The position numbers and the translations under genes are program-made. Below, in pieces: positions 23,933-36,739 of a stretch of DNA of 64,000 nt (the stretch's first letter is position 1; each line of letters opens with the position of its first letter). The notes beneath the pieces were generated by a model. That model did no database searches and had not been told where the DNA came from. It worked only from the letters and a program-made list of their open reading frames with translations. Origin of the DNA: Rutidosis leptorrhynchoides (taxonomy: Eukaryota; Streptophyta; Magnoliopsida; Asterales; Asteraceae). The stretch covers positions 137,323,501-137,387,500 of the forward strand of contig NC_092343.1 in the NCBI RefSeq assembly GCF_046630445.1. The letters are read 5' to 3'.

Positions 23933-24202
23933 TTAAGTAGTTATAGATGTTGACGCGTCATCTGGAAATAAATGCAGATATTTCTGCTTCATCTGATCTT
24001 CACGCTCCCAGGTGAACTCGAGCCCACGACTAGCATTCCAATGAACACATACAATCGGTATGTTGTTATGTTTTAATTGTTTGACTTCAGAGTCCATGAT
24101 TTCAACAGGTTCTTCTGTGAAATGGAGATTATCATTGATTCGTATTTCGTCAAGAGGAATTACGATATCCTCTTCAGCTAAACATTTCTTCAATTTGGAC
24201 AC
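23933..24202 (-). pseudogene. Chromodomain end of chromovirus integrase (X)
   Basis: Ninety codons holding VSNLKK-like [35 protein letters not shown] and [20 protein letters not shown]. This is the Tekay-type C-terminal chromodomain, which in this family guides insertion toward heterochromatin. The frame upstream is broken, so it is part of a dead pol. Confidence 0.8.
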
Positions 24203-26250
24203 GTAAAATGTGTCGTGAACACCACTAAGTTCTTGCGGTAGCTTTAATCGATAAGCAACTTTTCCAATTCTTTCGGTGATTTCAAAGGGTCCTACTTACC
24301 TAAGGCTTAGCTTTCCTCACTTCCCGAATTGTACGACTCCTTTCCAAGGTGATACTTTCAACATCACTTTGTCGCCCTCTTGAAATTCTAGCGGTTTCTT
24401 TCTTACATCAGCATAACTCTTTTGGCAACTCCTGGCCGTTTTCATTCACTGCTGTATTTAGATAATCTTTTCGGTAGTTTCGTGAATAATTTCTGGTCCA
24501 GTAAGCTGTCTATCTCCAATTTCACTCCAACAAATAGGAGATCTACACTTTCTACCATAAAGTGCTTCAAATGGCGCCGCGTTGATGCTCGTATGATAGT
24601 TGCTGTTATATGAGAACTCTGCCAAAGGTAAGTGTTTATCCTAACTAGTTCTAAAGTCAATCATGCATGCCCTTAACATGTCTTCTAACATCTGTATTTT
24701 TTTTCACTTTAACCATTTGTTTGTGGGTGATAAGCGGGGCTCATATCTAATCGATTACCCAATGCTTCTTGTAATGACTGCCAAAACCGTGATATGAATC
24801 GGGAGTCACGATCAGATATGATGGAGATAGGTACATCATGTCTGGAAATGACTTCTTTTAGATATAAGCGTGCTAATCTATCCATTTTGTCTGTCTCCTT
24901 CATTGGCAGAAAGTGAGCTGATTTGGTATGACGATCGACTATTACCCAAATCGTATCATAACCACCTGCAGTTCTCAGTAACTTAGTAATGAAATCCATG
25001 GTAATATTTTCCCATTTCCATTCTGAGATTTCAGGTTGCTGAAGTAGACCTGATGGTTTTTAATGTTCGGCTTTGACTTTAGAACAAGTCAAACATCTCC
25101 CTACATATGTAGCAATATTGGCTTTTATACCTGGCCACCAAAAGTGTTTCTTGAGATCTTGGTACATTTTGCCTGCTCCGGGATGTATTAAGTATCTGGT
25201 TTTATGTGCTTCATCAAGTACCACTTTCCTCGAATCCCCAAACTTTGGTACCCAAATTCTTTCAGCCAAATACCGGGTTCCGTCTTCCCGAATATTAAGC
25301 TGTTTATTAAATCCTTTGGGTATTTCATACTCAAAACTTCCTCCTTTTAAAACCCTATATTGTGCCTCTTTTATTTGAGTAGTAAGGTTAGTATGAATAA
25401 TTATATTCATAGATTTTACTCGAATAGGTTCCCTTTCTTTTCTACTCAAGGCATCGGCTACTACATTTAGCTTCCCAAGGTGATAACGAATCTCACAGTC
25501 ATAATCATTTAGCAGCTCAACCCACCTACGCTGCCTCATGTTCAGTTGCTTTTGATCAAATATATGTTGGAGACTTTTGTGGTCGGTATATATGATACAT
25601 TTGACCCCATATAAGTAGTGTCTCCACATCTTCAATGCAAAAACAACAACGCCCAATTCTAAATCGTGAGTCGTGTAATTTTGCTCATGAATCTTCAATT
25701 GTCTAGATGCATCAGTAATCACCTTCGTACGTTGCATTAACACACAACCAAGACCTTGCTTTGAAGCATCAAAATAAATCACAAAATCATCGTTCCCTTC
25801 AGGTAATGACAATATAGGTGCTGTAGTTAACTTTTTCTTCAACAATTGAAACGCATTCGCTTGCTCATCCTTCCAATCGAACTTCTTCCCTTTATGCGTT
25901 AATGCAGTCACGGGTTTTGCTACTCTGGAAAAGTCTTGGATGAACCTCCTATAGTAATAAGCCAATCCTAAGAATTGATGTATATGCGTTGGAGTTTTCG
26001 GGGTTTCCCACTTCTCAACGGCTTCAATCTTTGCCGGATCAACCTGAATGCCTTCTTTGCTAACTATATGACCGAGGAATTGCACTTTATCCAACCAAAA
26101 TGCACACTTAGAAAATTTAGCGTACAATTCTTCCTTGCTCAACAATTCTAGCACCAATCTCATTTTGTTGTTCGTGCTCTTGGTCATTCTTAGCGTAAAT
26201 AAGTATGTCATCGATAAAGATAATGACAAACTTGTCCAAATATGGCCCAC
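24203..26250 (-). pseudogene. Chromovirus RNase H and integrase (X)
   Basis: The 396-codon frame 26250-25060 covers the RT thumb ([18 protein letters not shown]), RNase H ([36 protein letters not shown]) and the integrase zinc domain ([21 protein letters not shown]). After a stop, frame 24999-24709 gives the integrase core ([25 protein letters not shown]). Beyond 24709 it is frameshifted, but LPLAEFSYN- and GPEII-type segments remain detectable in other frames down to 24203. Non-functional. Confidence 0.85.
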
Positions 26251-26965
26251 ACACTCGGTTCATGAGGTCCATGAACACAGCTGGTGTGTTAGTTAATCCA
26301 AACGGCATAACGATAAAATCATAATGACCGTTACGTGTTCTAAAAGCAGTCTTTGGGATATCATCCTCCTTAACCCGCATTTGATGATAACCGGAACGTA
26401 AATCAATTTTTGAATAAACAGACGAACCTTGTAGTTGATCAAATAAATCGTCGATTCTTAGTAGTGGATAACAGTTCTTGATGGTAAGCTTGTTCAACTC
26501 TCGGTAGTTGATACACAACCTGAACGTACCATCCTTCTTCTTGACAAACAAAATAGGAGCTCCCCACGGTGATGTGCTTGGTCGAATGAAACCATGCTCT
26601 AATAGTTCTTGTAGTTGAGTTTGTAATTCTTTCATTTCGGTGGGTGCAAGTCTATATAGAGCACGAGCTATTGGTGCAGCTCCTGGTACACTATCTATTC
26701 GAAATTTGACAGATCGATGTGGAGGTAGTCCCAGTAATTCTTTCGAAAATACATCGGAAAATTCTTTTTCGATGGGAACATCATTGATGTTCTTTTCTTC
26801 AGGTTTGACTTTCTCGACGTGTGCTAGAATGGCATAGCAACCTTTTCTTATTAGCTTTTGTTCCTTCAAAATGCTAATAAGATTTAACTTCGCATTACCG
26901 TTTTCTCGTACACCATTAATGGTCTTCCCTTTTTGCGCAGAATGTGAATTGCATTCTTGTAACAA
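26117..26965 (-). pseudogene. Chromovirus reverse transcriptase (X)
   Basis: A 282-codon frame with the linker ([19 protein letters not shown]), RT fingers ([20 protein letters not shown]), palm ([34 protein letters not shown]) and an intact catalytic F-I-D-D ([10 protein letters not shown]). A frameshift near 26180 (in ...[10 protein letters not shown]) passes the reading to the next frame. It overlaps the gag-PR frame upstream, with a shift near 26930. Confidence 0.88.
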
Positions 26966-27723
26966 ACGATCTCTGCTCTCTCCTTAATCATCCATTTCAT
27001 GCCAATTATTACATTAAAACTCCCCAATTCTACTGGTATCAAATGAATTTCAAACGTTTCGCCAACCAATTTAATTTTTCGGTTACGGCATATTTTATTG
27101 GCTTTAACTAGTTTACCGTTTGCTAATTCAAGAAGACACTTATTATTCAGCAGTGTTAACAGACCACATAGTTTGGCACAAAAATCTCTACTCATATAGC
27201 TCCTATCCGCAACCGAATCAAATAAAGCATAAGCAGGATTATCTTCAATAAGAAACGTACCCGTAACAAGCTCCAGGTCTTCTTGCGCTTCTGCTGCATT
27301 GATGTTGAATACTCTTCCACGGCCTTGCCCATTATTATTCCCTTGGCTTGGACACGCTCTGCTGTAATGGCCCGGTTTTCCGCATCCGAAAAAAGCATTA
27401 TTTCTGATAGTCGTTGGTCCGTAGACTTCACACTTCGCCGTATTATGACCATTGCTATTACATTTGGTACATAATGTCGTACAGAACCTATTTAGATGGT
27501 ATCCTTCACACCTTTGGCATGGAATTTTCCACCTATTGTTGTTATTGTTGTTATTGTTTGGATGGTAGTTGTTGCGGTTGTTATTGTTGTTGGAACGGTT
27601 GTTGTAGTAGTAGTTGTTGTTGTTGTTCTTGGGGTTGCGATTGTTGTTGTTGCGATAAATGTTGCGATTGTTGTTGTGATTATTAATGATGCATTTTATG
27701 TAAGTTCCTAGACATCTAACCCA
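26884..27723 (-). pseudogene. Chromovirus gag C-terminus and protease (X), N-terminus deleted
   Basis: An Asn-rich linker made of AAC/AAT codons (27700-27530) is followed by a Cys-rich segment (CQRCEGYHLNRFCTTLCTKC), CX2CX4HX4C (CTKCNSNGHNTAKC) and a second knuckle whose first Cys is altered (FFGCGKPGHYSRAC). The protease follows, with ALFDSVADRSYMS, where the catalytic DSG reads DSV. The capsid-like N-terminal ~250 residues found in T5 gag are absent. The frame reads back through the PBS into the LTR, so no true start remains. Confidence 0.8.
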
Positions 27724-27735
27724 GCTCTGATACCA
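27724..27735 (-). promoter_or_regulatory. Primer-binding site (iMet tRNA)
   Basis: Minus strand TGGTATCAGAGC, complementary to the 3' end of initiator methionine tRNA, two bases after the end of LTR Y (which starts at 27738). Minus-strand cDNA synthesis starts here. Confidence 0.85.
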
Positions 27736-28954
27736 ACTGTGAAGACCCGTCCTAATCCATCCGGACGAAGTCCACATTGATTATAAACAATTCACAACAG
27801 TTGATTACATTGCGAGGTACTTGACCTCTATATGATACATTTTACAAACATTGCATTCATTTTTAAAAGACAACTTTCATTTCCTCGTAAGTTGACAGAC
27901 ATGCATACCATTTCATAATATATCTAAACTATAAATAACTTGATAATGTTCTTGATGAACTCAATGACTCGGATGCAACGTCTTTTGAAATATGTCATGA
28001 ATGACTCCAAGTAATATCTCTAAAATGAGCAAATGCACAGCTGAAGATTTCTTTCGTACCTGAGAATAAACATGCATTCAAGTGTCAACCAAAAGGTTGG
28101 TGAGTTCATTAGTTTATCATAAATAATCATTTCATAATTTTAATAGACCACAAGATTTCATATTTTCATTTCTCATAAACATACGTCCCATGCATAGAGA
28201 CAAAAATATCATTTATATGGATTGAACACTTGGTAACCGACATTCACAATATGCATATAAGAATATCCCCATCATTCCGGGATCCTCCTTCGGACATGAT
28301 ATAAATTTTGAAGTACTAAAGCATCCGGTACTTTGGATGGGGCTTGTTGGGCCCGATAGATCTATCTTTAGAGTTCGCGTCAATTAGGGTGTCTGTTCCC
28401 TAATTCTTAGATTACCAGACTTAATAAAAAGGGGCATATTCGATTTCGATCATTCAACCATATAATGTAGTTTCGATTACTTGTGTCTATTTCGTAAAAC
28501 ATTTATAAAAGCGCATGCATTCTCAGTCCCAAAAATATATATTGCAAAAGCATTTAAAAGGGGAGTAATGAAACTCACGCATATAAATATTGTAAAACAG
28601 TTAATAAAGTATTTGCATGTATTCTCAGCCCAAAAATGTAAAGAGTAAAAAGGGAATCAAATGAACTCACCATACTGTATTTTGTAGTAAAAATACATAT
28701 GACGTCATTTGAACAAATGTAGGATTGGCCTCGGACTCACGAACCTATATCATTCATATATATTAACACATATAATGGTAATCGAACAACTTTAGGTACT
28801 ATTAGTGAATTAATTGTTATTTTAATTAGGTGTTTCATTTATAACCTAATTAGTTACATTTATTAATATTTATTGTAAAAATATCAATATAGTTATGTTA
28901 TATGTAATAATTAGGGTTTTATATGACTAATACTTATTTGTTAAAATAATATTG

Positions 28955-29260
28955 ATAATAATAAATAAAAGTTGTTTGATTATAATAATAATAATAATAA
29001 TAGTTATAATAATAAATGATAATTTTTATAGAACTATACTTTTAATAATAATAAATACTAATAATAATAATTATAAAAATAATGATTTTGCTAATAATAA
29101 TACTAATATTTATATTAATAACTATAATGATAATAATACTAATAACAATAATTATACAATAATGATTTTACTTAAAAATAATACTAATACTAATACTTAT
29201 GATAATAATAATAAAAATAATAATGATAAGAATAATAATAATAATGAAATAATATCAATG
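28955..29260. repeat. AAT/ATA trinucleotide-rich tract
   Basis: Imperfect (AAT)n interspersed with TAAT and ATAAT units over 300 bp. It yields an artefactual Ile/Asn-rich frame. A similar tract lies at 31080-31290 in the same LTR. Confidence 0.85.
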
Positions 29261-29287
29261 AAAATACTACCTCAATAGAATATGCTC

Positions 29288-29366
29288 AAAAAAAAAATGC
29301 TCTTGCCAGGAATCGAACCCAAGACCTCACGGTTAAACACCAACACCCATAACCATTGCTCTGCTG
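29288..29366 (-). repeat. tRNA-like (possible SINE) segment
   Basis: On the minus strand a box-B match GGTTCGATTCC (29319-29309) follows, at about 30 bp, an A-box-like ATGGTTATGGGTG. The segment ends in a T run (29297-29288) that could stop RNA polymerase III. The acceptor and D arms do not fold as a real tRNA, so I read it as a tRNA-derived SINE fragment inside LTR Y, not a tRNA gene. Confidence 0.4.
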
Positions 29367-31668
29367 TTTCTTTTTCTGATTTAATTACTTCCTAAAATCT
29401 ATTTAACCTTTATCTGTTTTTGTTTTCATAATCCAATTATCATTATCACTTAATTATCCTTCTAAACATCGACTCATCATGTAACCTACACAACATATTT
29501 CTCGCATAATTATATCATTTTCAATATCAGTCGTTTCATTACTACCATCAACATCTCCTTCCATCGTCTATTTAATCGAATCATCAACATTCCGATTATC
29601 ACCATTGGGTCAGGGACCAATAATCAAAACCATTCGGCCCAACTAAAACTATATACTATCTCGGCCCAACACTAACAAAGTAATCAAGTCCATTTGATAA
29701 ACCTCATAATAAATTAGTTAGCCCAAGTCTAGGATAAAAAGGTCCAACGATTAGTGTCCAACAAGTTTGTAAATTAAATTAGACGACAAGAACTAATGGT
29801 GGGGTTTCTGAAATTGATAGGAAAGAACAAGTTGCATCCACTATCAACATAATCATCATCTCACTCATCATCAAGTCATCATATATCTTTGTTTTAGCTT
29901 AATTGTTTTGCAGGTGTAATAGGATTCGAATCAGAAAGGTAACAGGAATAACGAAACAGAAACAAGGTTTATAGGTGCCGATGGAGATTGTGTTGGAGGT
30001 GGTGGTTCGAAAAAATAAATAAATCATAACAACAGAAAAATTACCATTTCGAATTAAGGGTGGTGTTTGCTTGGTTGTTCGAAACAGAATAGAAAGCTGC
30101 AACGAGTATAATAGTAATAGAAGCAGCTTCAATAGGTGGTTTCAAGGCTGGTAACTTGATGGTGGTTCGAACCCAGTAGGAACAGTGATCTACATATTGT
30201 TTTTCATTATGTATTTGGTTACAAGGTGGTGTCACATAGCCTGCGTTCTAGTTCAAACCTTGGCTCTAGGTATATATTTGTCTTAACAGGAAGATTGTAT
30301 ATTTAATGTGATGGTGACGAATGTGAAGATGGTGAGATTGTATTGGTGAGTGGACGTGACAGAAAACAGGAACAAAGGTGTTTCTTAGTTGTAACAATAA
30401 CAGGTAGTAGCAGCAATAATAAAATAAAGAAGGTTATCGTGTAGTAGTAGCAGACCCAACGATCCTCAATATGGGTTGTTAGTCGAGTAATAGGGGAAGT
30501 TCTTGGGGTGGTCTTCGAATAATAATAGGGGAGAGAGAGAAGGGAGGAAGGTGGCGATGGAAGATTATAATCGTAGGTGGTGGTGGCGGTTTATTCGGTG
30601 GTGTTGGAAGAGGGTGTTAAAAGGTGTCAGGAAGGTGAGGCTTGTGGTGATTCAAGTAATGGGTGTTCATATATATCTAAACATATGCATATGTGTTCTC
30701 TATGAATAAATACTCCGTGATTTAAGGTGTGAGAATAAGAACACAAACAGTAAACTTTAATGTAATATAATATAAATTAATAATACTCTATATGGACATG
30801 TTGAATGAAAATGAAGTGAAACCGAATCAGCAGTGAAGCAGCCAGCCAGCTTGGAGTTTTCTTCCATACATCGAATTCGTATGGATATTATATCATTATA
30901 TTAGATTGGTAAAGATATAATAGATATAGGTAGGTGGGTAACAGAATGGCAATTTAATACAAGTAGGTTGTTTGATTTAAACAAAAGTTAATCATAGGTA
31001 TAATAGAGAGCATGGGAAAAGAATAGAATGGATAGCGATATATAACAAAATTATGCGTAATTATTTATCTTAAGAATCTTTATTTAATATAAATAAATAA
31101 AAAATTAATAATCATATTAATAAAAATAATACTAATTTTATTAATAATTAAAATACTAACTATAATAATAATAATAATAATATTAATCATAGTAGTAATA
31201 ATAATAAAAATATCATTAATCAATAATAATACTAATTTTTATGTTAATATTAATTATAATGAAAGTAGTAATAATAATATTAGTTTTAATACAACTTTAT
31301 TATCTTGTATATTATTTTACATATTCAATTCTAAAGATTTATATTTTATAAATTTCAAATTATTATTTTTATTTACATTCAATTACATATACATGTTTAT
31401 TTACAAACAGTTGTTCGTGAATCGTCGGGAGTAGTCAAGGTCAAATGCATTCATGAAAAATAGTTTCAACATTTTGAGGCTCAGTTTATTAGACTTTGCT
31501 TATCGTATCGAAATTATATAAAGATTAAGTTTAAATTTAGTCAGAAATTCTCGGGTCATCACAGCAGGTACTACAGTTTACAGGCTACCATGATCGCTCG
31601 TTATTATCCTATCTGTGTTTATATGTGGTTATAGGTACTGTAGGAACGCGATAAGGATATTTGACTAT

Positions 31669-32132
31669 GTTAGACTTAGTCAGACGTACGAGTGAAGCCT
31701 CACTCATATGGCTGACAGGCTCATACGCACGGTTGATGCTGAGCTACGTCACAAATATAACCTAAATGATATGACACGAGTGAGTGATCACCCGTACGGC
31801 TGAGGAAGCCAACTCGTACGAGTGATGGATGGCTCGCATGAGTGAGTCAACAACAGGGGTATATAAGTGTTATGTTCTTCATTTTAGGTAAAGCCTCTCA
31901 TTACACACACATCACTCAGATCTGGAAAGCCTCATCCGATTCTCTCTCAACCCAAATCACCCAGGTGGTGAATAATAGCTCTAGGTGTTGATCTAATCAC
32001 ACATGATTTGTTGTAGTTTGACTTAATTAATCCCAAAAAGCTTCTCATATTCACTAGAGGGTTTGATTCACTTATTCCGCCATTCTGTGAGTTAAATCTG
32101 TTTATTTCTAAGTTCCTAGTCATGTTTCATCA
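31669..32132 (+). repeat. 5' LTR of Copia element K
   Basis: It ends in CATGTTTCATCA, one base before the PBS. A start at TGTTAGACTTAG is likely but not confirmed without a second LTR. A TATA-like GTATATAAG lies at about 31859, followed by a pyrimidine-rich leader. The part before it is packed with short GTACGAGTGA-type motifs. Confidence 0.5.
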
Positions 32133-32700
32133 TTGGTATCAGAGCGTTGGTTGTGATTTCAACATCATCCTAGTGATTTTTTGGTGATTAAAGAGTTTAT
32201 TATTTGGGTTTTTGAGTTTAGAGTGATATTTTATCAAAAATGAGTCATTTTTACGTGTGTAATAGTGATTAGAAAGTGTGTTTTTGTTAGTTTAGTGCTA
32301 GTCCAGCTTGTGAACGAAGAAATTGAGGTTTAACATCAGTTTCTAGGGTTTTTGAGTGATTAGTATGTGAACAGCAGCACACACGAGTGGGTCAAATTTC
32401 TTGCTCACTCGCACGGTTGACCAAACGGTGGACGTCACTCGTGTACTCACACGCACGATTAAGCATAACCTTGTTAGGTTAAAGGACTACAGTCTGATCA
32501 CACGAGTGATCATACGGATGACTGTGACACGTATGAGTAATCACACAAGTGATCCTTACTCGCACGTTTGATACTTAGTGTTTGTTAATTTAGTTTGAGT
32601 AGTGATACGTACGATTGAGTTGTGACACGTACGCGTGAGATTGTCAGTCGTACGCTTGACATCCTGAACCGCACGGTTGATAACCTGAACTGCACAGTTA
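31690..32700. repeat. Clusters of CTCGTACGAG / CACGAGTGA motifs
   Basis: Two clusters, 31690-31850 in the LTR and 32370-32700 in the leader, together hold some 20 variants of CGTACGAGTGA, CACGAGTGA and ACTCGTACGAGT. The last is palindromic. They are irregularly spaced and occur on both sides of the PBS. Candidate protein-binding sites; function unknown. Confidence 0.6.
32134..32145 (+). promoter_or_regulatory. Primer-binding site of Copia element K
   Basis: TGGTATCAGAGC, complementary to the initiator methionine tRNA 3' end, immediately after the LTR. Confidence 0.9.
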
Positions 32701-32723
32701 ACCTGTTTTGGTAATTTTTCAAA

Positions 32724-34307
32724 ATGTTTAACTCAAATGAGTATACGTTAGCTGCACCGTTAGTTCAAAGCATTATGAGTATGACTCAATGATTACTTCT
32801 TGCTGAAAGTGAATCTGGAAGTGGTACGAAATGTCCGAGGTTAATGACTATGGATAACTATTCCACTTGGAAGTCAAGATTTAAGATTTGGTCTGATGGT
32901 CAGGACACGAAGTTTTAGAAGTACATTGAAACAGAATTTCAATGGCCACGTTCACCAGTTACGAATGAGTTGTATACGTTACACAAAATGCCTTCTAAAG
33001 AACGTGAAGAGTATAACTTGGAAAAGAAGATGTAGTGTAATTTGACAAGTGCTCTTGATGGTTCAATTTTCCATCAATTTCTATGTCATGATAATTCGTT
33101 CAAGATATTGGAAGGACTTCGTACTTTCAATGAAGGAAATACATCTTACCGAACTAGAAAAGGTTTAGAGTTGAAAGCTGAGTTTGATCGTTTTCACTGG
33201 CAAGTCGGAGAATCTGTTACAGAATTGGTTGAAGGATATCGTCATTTGCTAGCTGAACTACACAAGCATAATGTGACTATTGAGGAGAAAGATAAAGTAA
33301 CTTGTCTATCTAGAGCATTACCGTTGGAATGGAATGGTTTCGTATTAACTATGAAAACCAGTAGAGAACTTGCTACTGTTACAGTGAACTCGTTTATTGC
33401 AAGACTTCAAGAAGAAGAGTTAGAATTGTTAAACAAAGTTAAGAGGTCTAAACAAGTTCAAGACACCAAAATGTATTGTCCAAATGGCTATACACCTCCT
33501 AAATCAGCTCATGCACCGTTTCAAACTGATTTTGCTACAAACAATCAGAATATGTATGGTTTGAATGTCAGTAGTACACCTATTGAACAACATCCGTATC
33601 CACCACAAGTTTCACCATGTTCACTGAACACTCAACCACATCCTACTTCAAATACAACCAAATCATCTACACTATCTGCTACAGAAGTTTTATCTGCACT
33701 CAATATTGAGAACATAAGAAAAGCGGGAAAGGAGAAGATTAGTGAAGATATAGCACTGTTGTCTAATCTTGTGAACTCTTATGATACTTATCTTGATGGT
33801 CGTGTGGGTGATATTCATCTAACAACAGTAGATTATCAACAACTTGATAAAGAAGAAGCAGAAAGGATGGATATAATGTGGGGTATGGCAAATCTGGTGA
33901 GAAGAGCTAAAGATTATGAAGAGAGAACTGGGAAACCAATCAGTCTGACCAAGGATACAAAATTGGGTTTTGATATGAATACTGTTACTTGTTACAATTG
34001 TGGAGAATTATGTCATTTCTCAAGGCAGTTTACTAAACAGAAGAAGCAGGGTAATCACAATCCATTCAGAAATCAGAACTATAATCGTGTTAGTTCCCAA
34101 AGTCAATCGATAAAGCGTGAAATTTACATTTCTGACAAGGGAAATGATGTAGAAACTACGGAAAATCCTAACAAAGCTCTAGTTGTCATTCATGGAGATG
34201 ATGATGATTGGTCAATTAAATTGAATGTGAATGATCAACCGAAAGCCAACATGGCAAAGATCACTGAAGATGAATCAAAATGTGTTTTTGAGCAAAGCAT
34301 AATTTAG
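32724..34307 (+). pseudogene. Copia gag, first part (UBN2 domain)
   Basis: The likely true start is the ATG at 32724 (MFNSNEYTLAAPLVQSIMSM). Stops at 32789, 32918 and 33033 break the N-terminus, after which the frame is open from 33042. The UBN2 gag core follows (TMDNYSTWKSRFKIW, EKKM, ALDGSIFHQF, EFDRFHWQVGESVTELVEGY, RALPLEWNGFVL). Near 33990 a CCHC knuckle (CYNCGELCHFSRQF) has lost its last Cys to Phe. A stop at 34305 and a frameshift lead to the next part. Gag forms the particle; this copy is dead. Confidence 0.8.
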
Positions 34308-34314
34308 AAGATAA

Positions 34315-36033
34315 TTGCTCGCACTGAAAGAGCTGAAGAGCTATCTCGAACTATTAGAAAGGACAAAGTTTAGAAAAAAGGTGAAAAATAAATTCAAGAA
34401 AGCACGTGATTCTGTTCCTCGAACACCCGAATCAGGAAGCATTTCACCTACTTCATCAGAGGACTACTATTTCAACAGTTGGAAGAATAAGTATGATGAT
34501 ACCTCAATGTTTGAAGACAGTCTAGAAGTTGATCAAAGTGAAGAAACATTAGTTGATGCTGATAAGGAACGAGACGAATGGGGCAGAATGATTGCTATAG
34601 AATTGGAGATGTTAGTTCTCATAGGTGAAGGTTCAGATCTTGATAGTTTAAGTTCGAAAGCTGATGAATCAGATACTAAGTCAGATTCAGAAGAAGAAAG
34701 TCCTAAGGGTTATACTGATTTTGAGATGTTGAACAAGCAAGCAGTGGATCTACTCAAAAAGTGTTTGTCAGAAAGTGATCGAGAAAAAATGACAGGGTTG
34801 ACAAGAGCTAAGGATATCTGGGATAAAATTGAGGAGATACATTTGGGAAAAGGTTTTGCGAACGATGATGCGTCAGTGTTTCTTACAGATTCTTCAGAAT
34901 CAGAAGATGAATTCGATGATGGGAATAAGATAAACTCTTTTGCTTTTATGGCTGATACTTCCTTATCAAATAGCGCTCAAGAGGTAACTCCTAATTTTTT
35001 CTCGAATTCGAACACTGAATGTGCTGAATATAAGATAACCGTAGATAACATGAACAAAACATATGATGAGATGCTTGACAAATATCATGCCAACCTTGTG
35101 ACCAAAAAGATTGAAAATGATTTGAAAGAAGAAATTAAAGTTTATAAAAAACAGATTCATGATCTTAAATGTTATAACTTTGATATAAATCAAGATTTAA
35201 TCAAACGTGTTGACACAATAAATGAATTGAAAAAGGAAAATGAGTGTGTCAAAGCTGATTTAGAAGCTATGTCAATCAAAATGAAATGTTGGGCAAGTGC
35301 ATCTCAATGGAATGCACTTATGGTTGAACTTAATGATCAAAAGGGTAAAGGCATTGGATATAAGTCCGTATCTCCTCCTTTTCAAAACAAATACGTTAAT
35401 ACAAATGTAGTTGATGGACAACTAGAAGATTTTGTTCCACCTAGTTATGAGGATTATGCAGAAAAGAACAAGAAGTCTAACTCAACTGAGAACATGACTT
35501 CAGACGAAACTGCTGAAGGTGCTTTAGATCATGATGAAGATAAGAAAAACGGTCTAGGAGATAATACTGTTAGACGAAGGGTGATAACACCAAGAGGTCC
35601 AGTACCAAAAGGTCCTGTTAAAATTTTGAAAAATCCTAGATTTGCTAACAGACATGTTCCTCCTGTTACCCCTAAGTCTGTTCCAAGAGAGAAATCAAAT
35701 GATTCTCCTGTGTTCGTAAGAGCACAAGACCCATCATCTTCAAACTCTAATAATGTGTATCAATTAAGAGGACATAGGGAGTTTAGACAATGTTTTAATT
35801 GTGCTGTTTTTGGACACATTGCTGCTTATTGTCCTAGAAGATTCCGTTCCCCAAGACATAAAGTTGACTTGTCACATGATAATTTTAGATCATCTCATGT
35901 TCATCGAACAGGTTCTCCTGTAAATGATGAATTTCGTGATAAAAGATCTAAGATAAATGTTGTCTATGGAGATTCCAAAAGGAAGAACTTCAATAGGTCT
36001 GTTTCTCCTGTGAAAGGAAAAATACCAAAATGA
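34315..36033 (+). pseudogene. Copia gag, second part (acidic and coiled-coil region, zinc knuckle)
   Basis: A 572-codon open stretch in a different frame, so it is a continuation of the gag and not a separate gene. In order: an Asp/Ser/Glu-rich acidic part, a coiled coil (residues about 220-330: NDLKEEIKVYKKQIHDLKC), then an intact CX2CX4HX4C knuckle (CFNCAVFGHIAAYC, 35791-35832) and a basic Ser/Arg tail. Long gags with this architecture occur in Copia elements of Asteraceae. It stops at 36033; after 58 more bases T1 begins. Confidence 0.7.
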
Positions 36034-36091
36034 GTTTTGAGGAAAATGTTGCCGAATCTAGTGAGCAAGGTATACCTTTTGAACCAAAGTT

Positions 36092-36296
36092 TGTAGTGAC
36101 CCGAACTTTTCCATGTTTATATATATTAAATGAAATTGATAATTACATGTTTAAGTGTTTCCAACAAGTTAAGCAATCAAACATGTTAAGACTTGATTAA
36201 TTGAAATAGGTTTTATATAGACAATTAATCACCCAAGTTGACCGGCGATTCACGAACGTTAAAACTTGTAAAAACTATATGATGACATATATATGG

Positions 36297-36329
<33 letters not shown>

Positions 36330-36334
36330 CACAC

Positions 36335-36377
<43 letters not shown>

Positions 36378-36484
36378 TATATACATATATATATACATAT
36401 ATATATACATATATATGCATATATATATGTACATATATATATGTATATATGTATATATATATACATATATATATATATACACAC

Positions 36485-36525
<41 letters not shown>

Positions 36526-36527
36526 TA

Positions 36528-36559
<32 letters not shown>

Positions 36560-36649
36560 CATATATATACATATATATATATACATATACATATATATAT
36601 ATATATATACATATATATACATATATATATATATGTACATATATATATG

Positions 36650-36739
<90 letters not shown>

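Larger units (their letters stand above)
27738..31563 (-). repeat. LTR Y (about 3.8 kb), minus strand 5' LTR
   Basis: It starts TGTGAAGACCCG (27738) next to a PBS and ends GGGTCATCACA (31563). Its U5 core is GACCTCTATATGATA (27823-27837), with the GAGGT/ACCTC hairpin beside it. Its U3 end differs from that of LTR X (TGTGATGACCCG against TGTAACGACCCA), so X and Y are not a pair from one insertion. It holds AAT-repeat tracts and a tRNA-like segment. Short frames here (for example 29899-30235, 30503-30709) show nothing gene-like. Confidence 0.75.
31564..36091 (+). mobile_element. Copia retrotransposon K, 5' part only
   Basis: Plus strand: LTR (about 31669-32132), iMet PBS (32134), a long leader, and a very large gag (32724-36033). 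The gag sequence is of the Copia UBN2 type common in composite plants. Pol is missing because chromovirus T1 begins at 36092. Bases 31564-31668 cannot be assigned; they begin GCAGG next to LTR Y. Confidence 0.75.

Noticed and set aside
27414..27711. Cys- or Val-rich plus-strand frames opposite the gag linker
   Set aside because: They are antisense readings of AAC/AAT repeats in gag. Similar shadows occur at 42795-43169 and 57534-57996.
28952..29278. A 108-codon Ile/Asn-rich ORF
   Set aside because: Product of the AAT trinucleotide tract.
29300..29370. Possible functional tRNA gene
   Set aside because: Box B matches, but the acceptor stem and D arm do not pair and the segment lies in an LTR; a SINE-like remnant is more likely.
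34315..36033. A separate host gene with a zinc knuckle
   Set aside because: It continues the Copia gag in another frame after a frameshift and ends where T1 inserts; it is part of the element.
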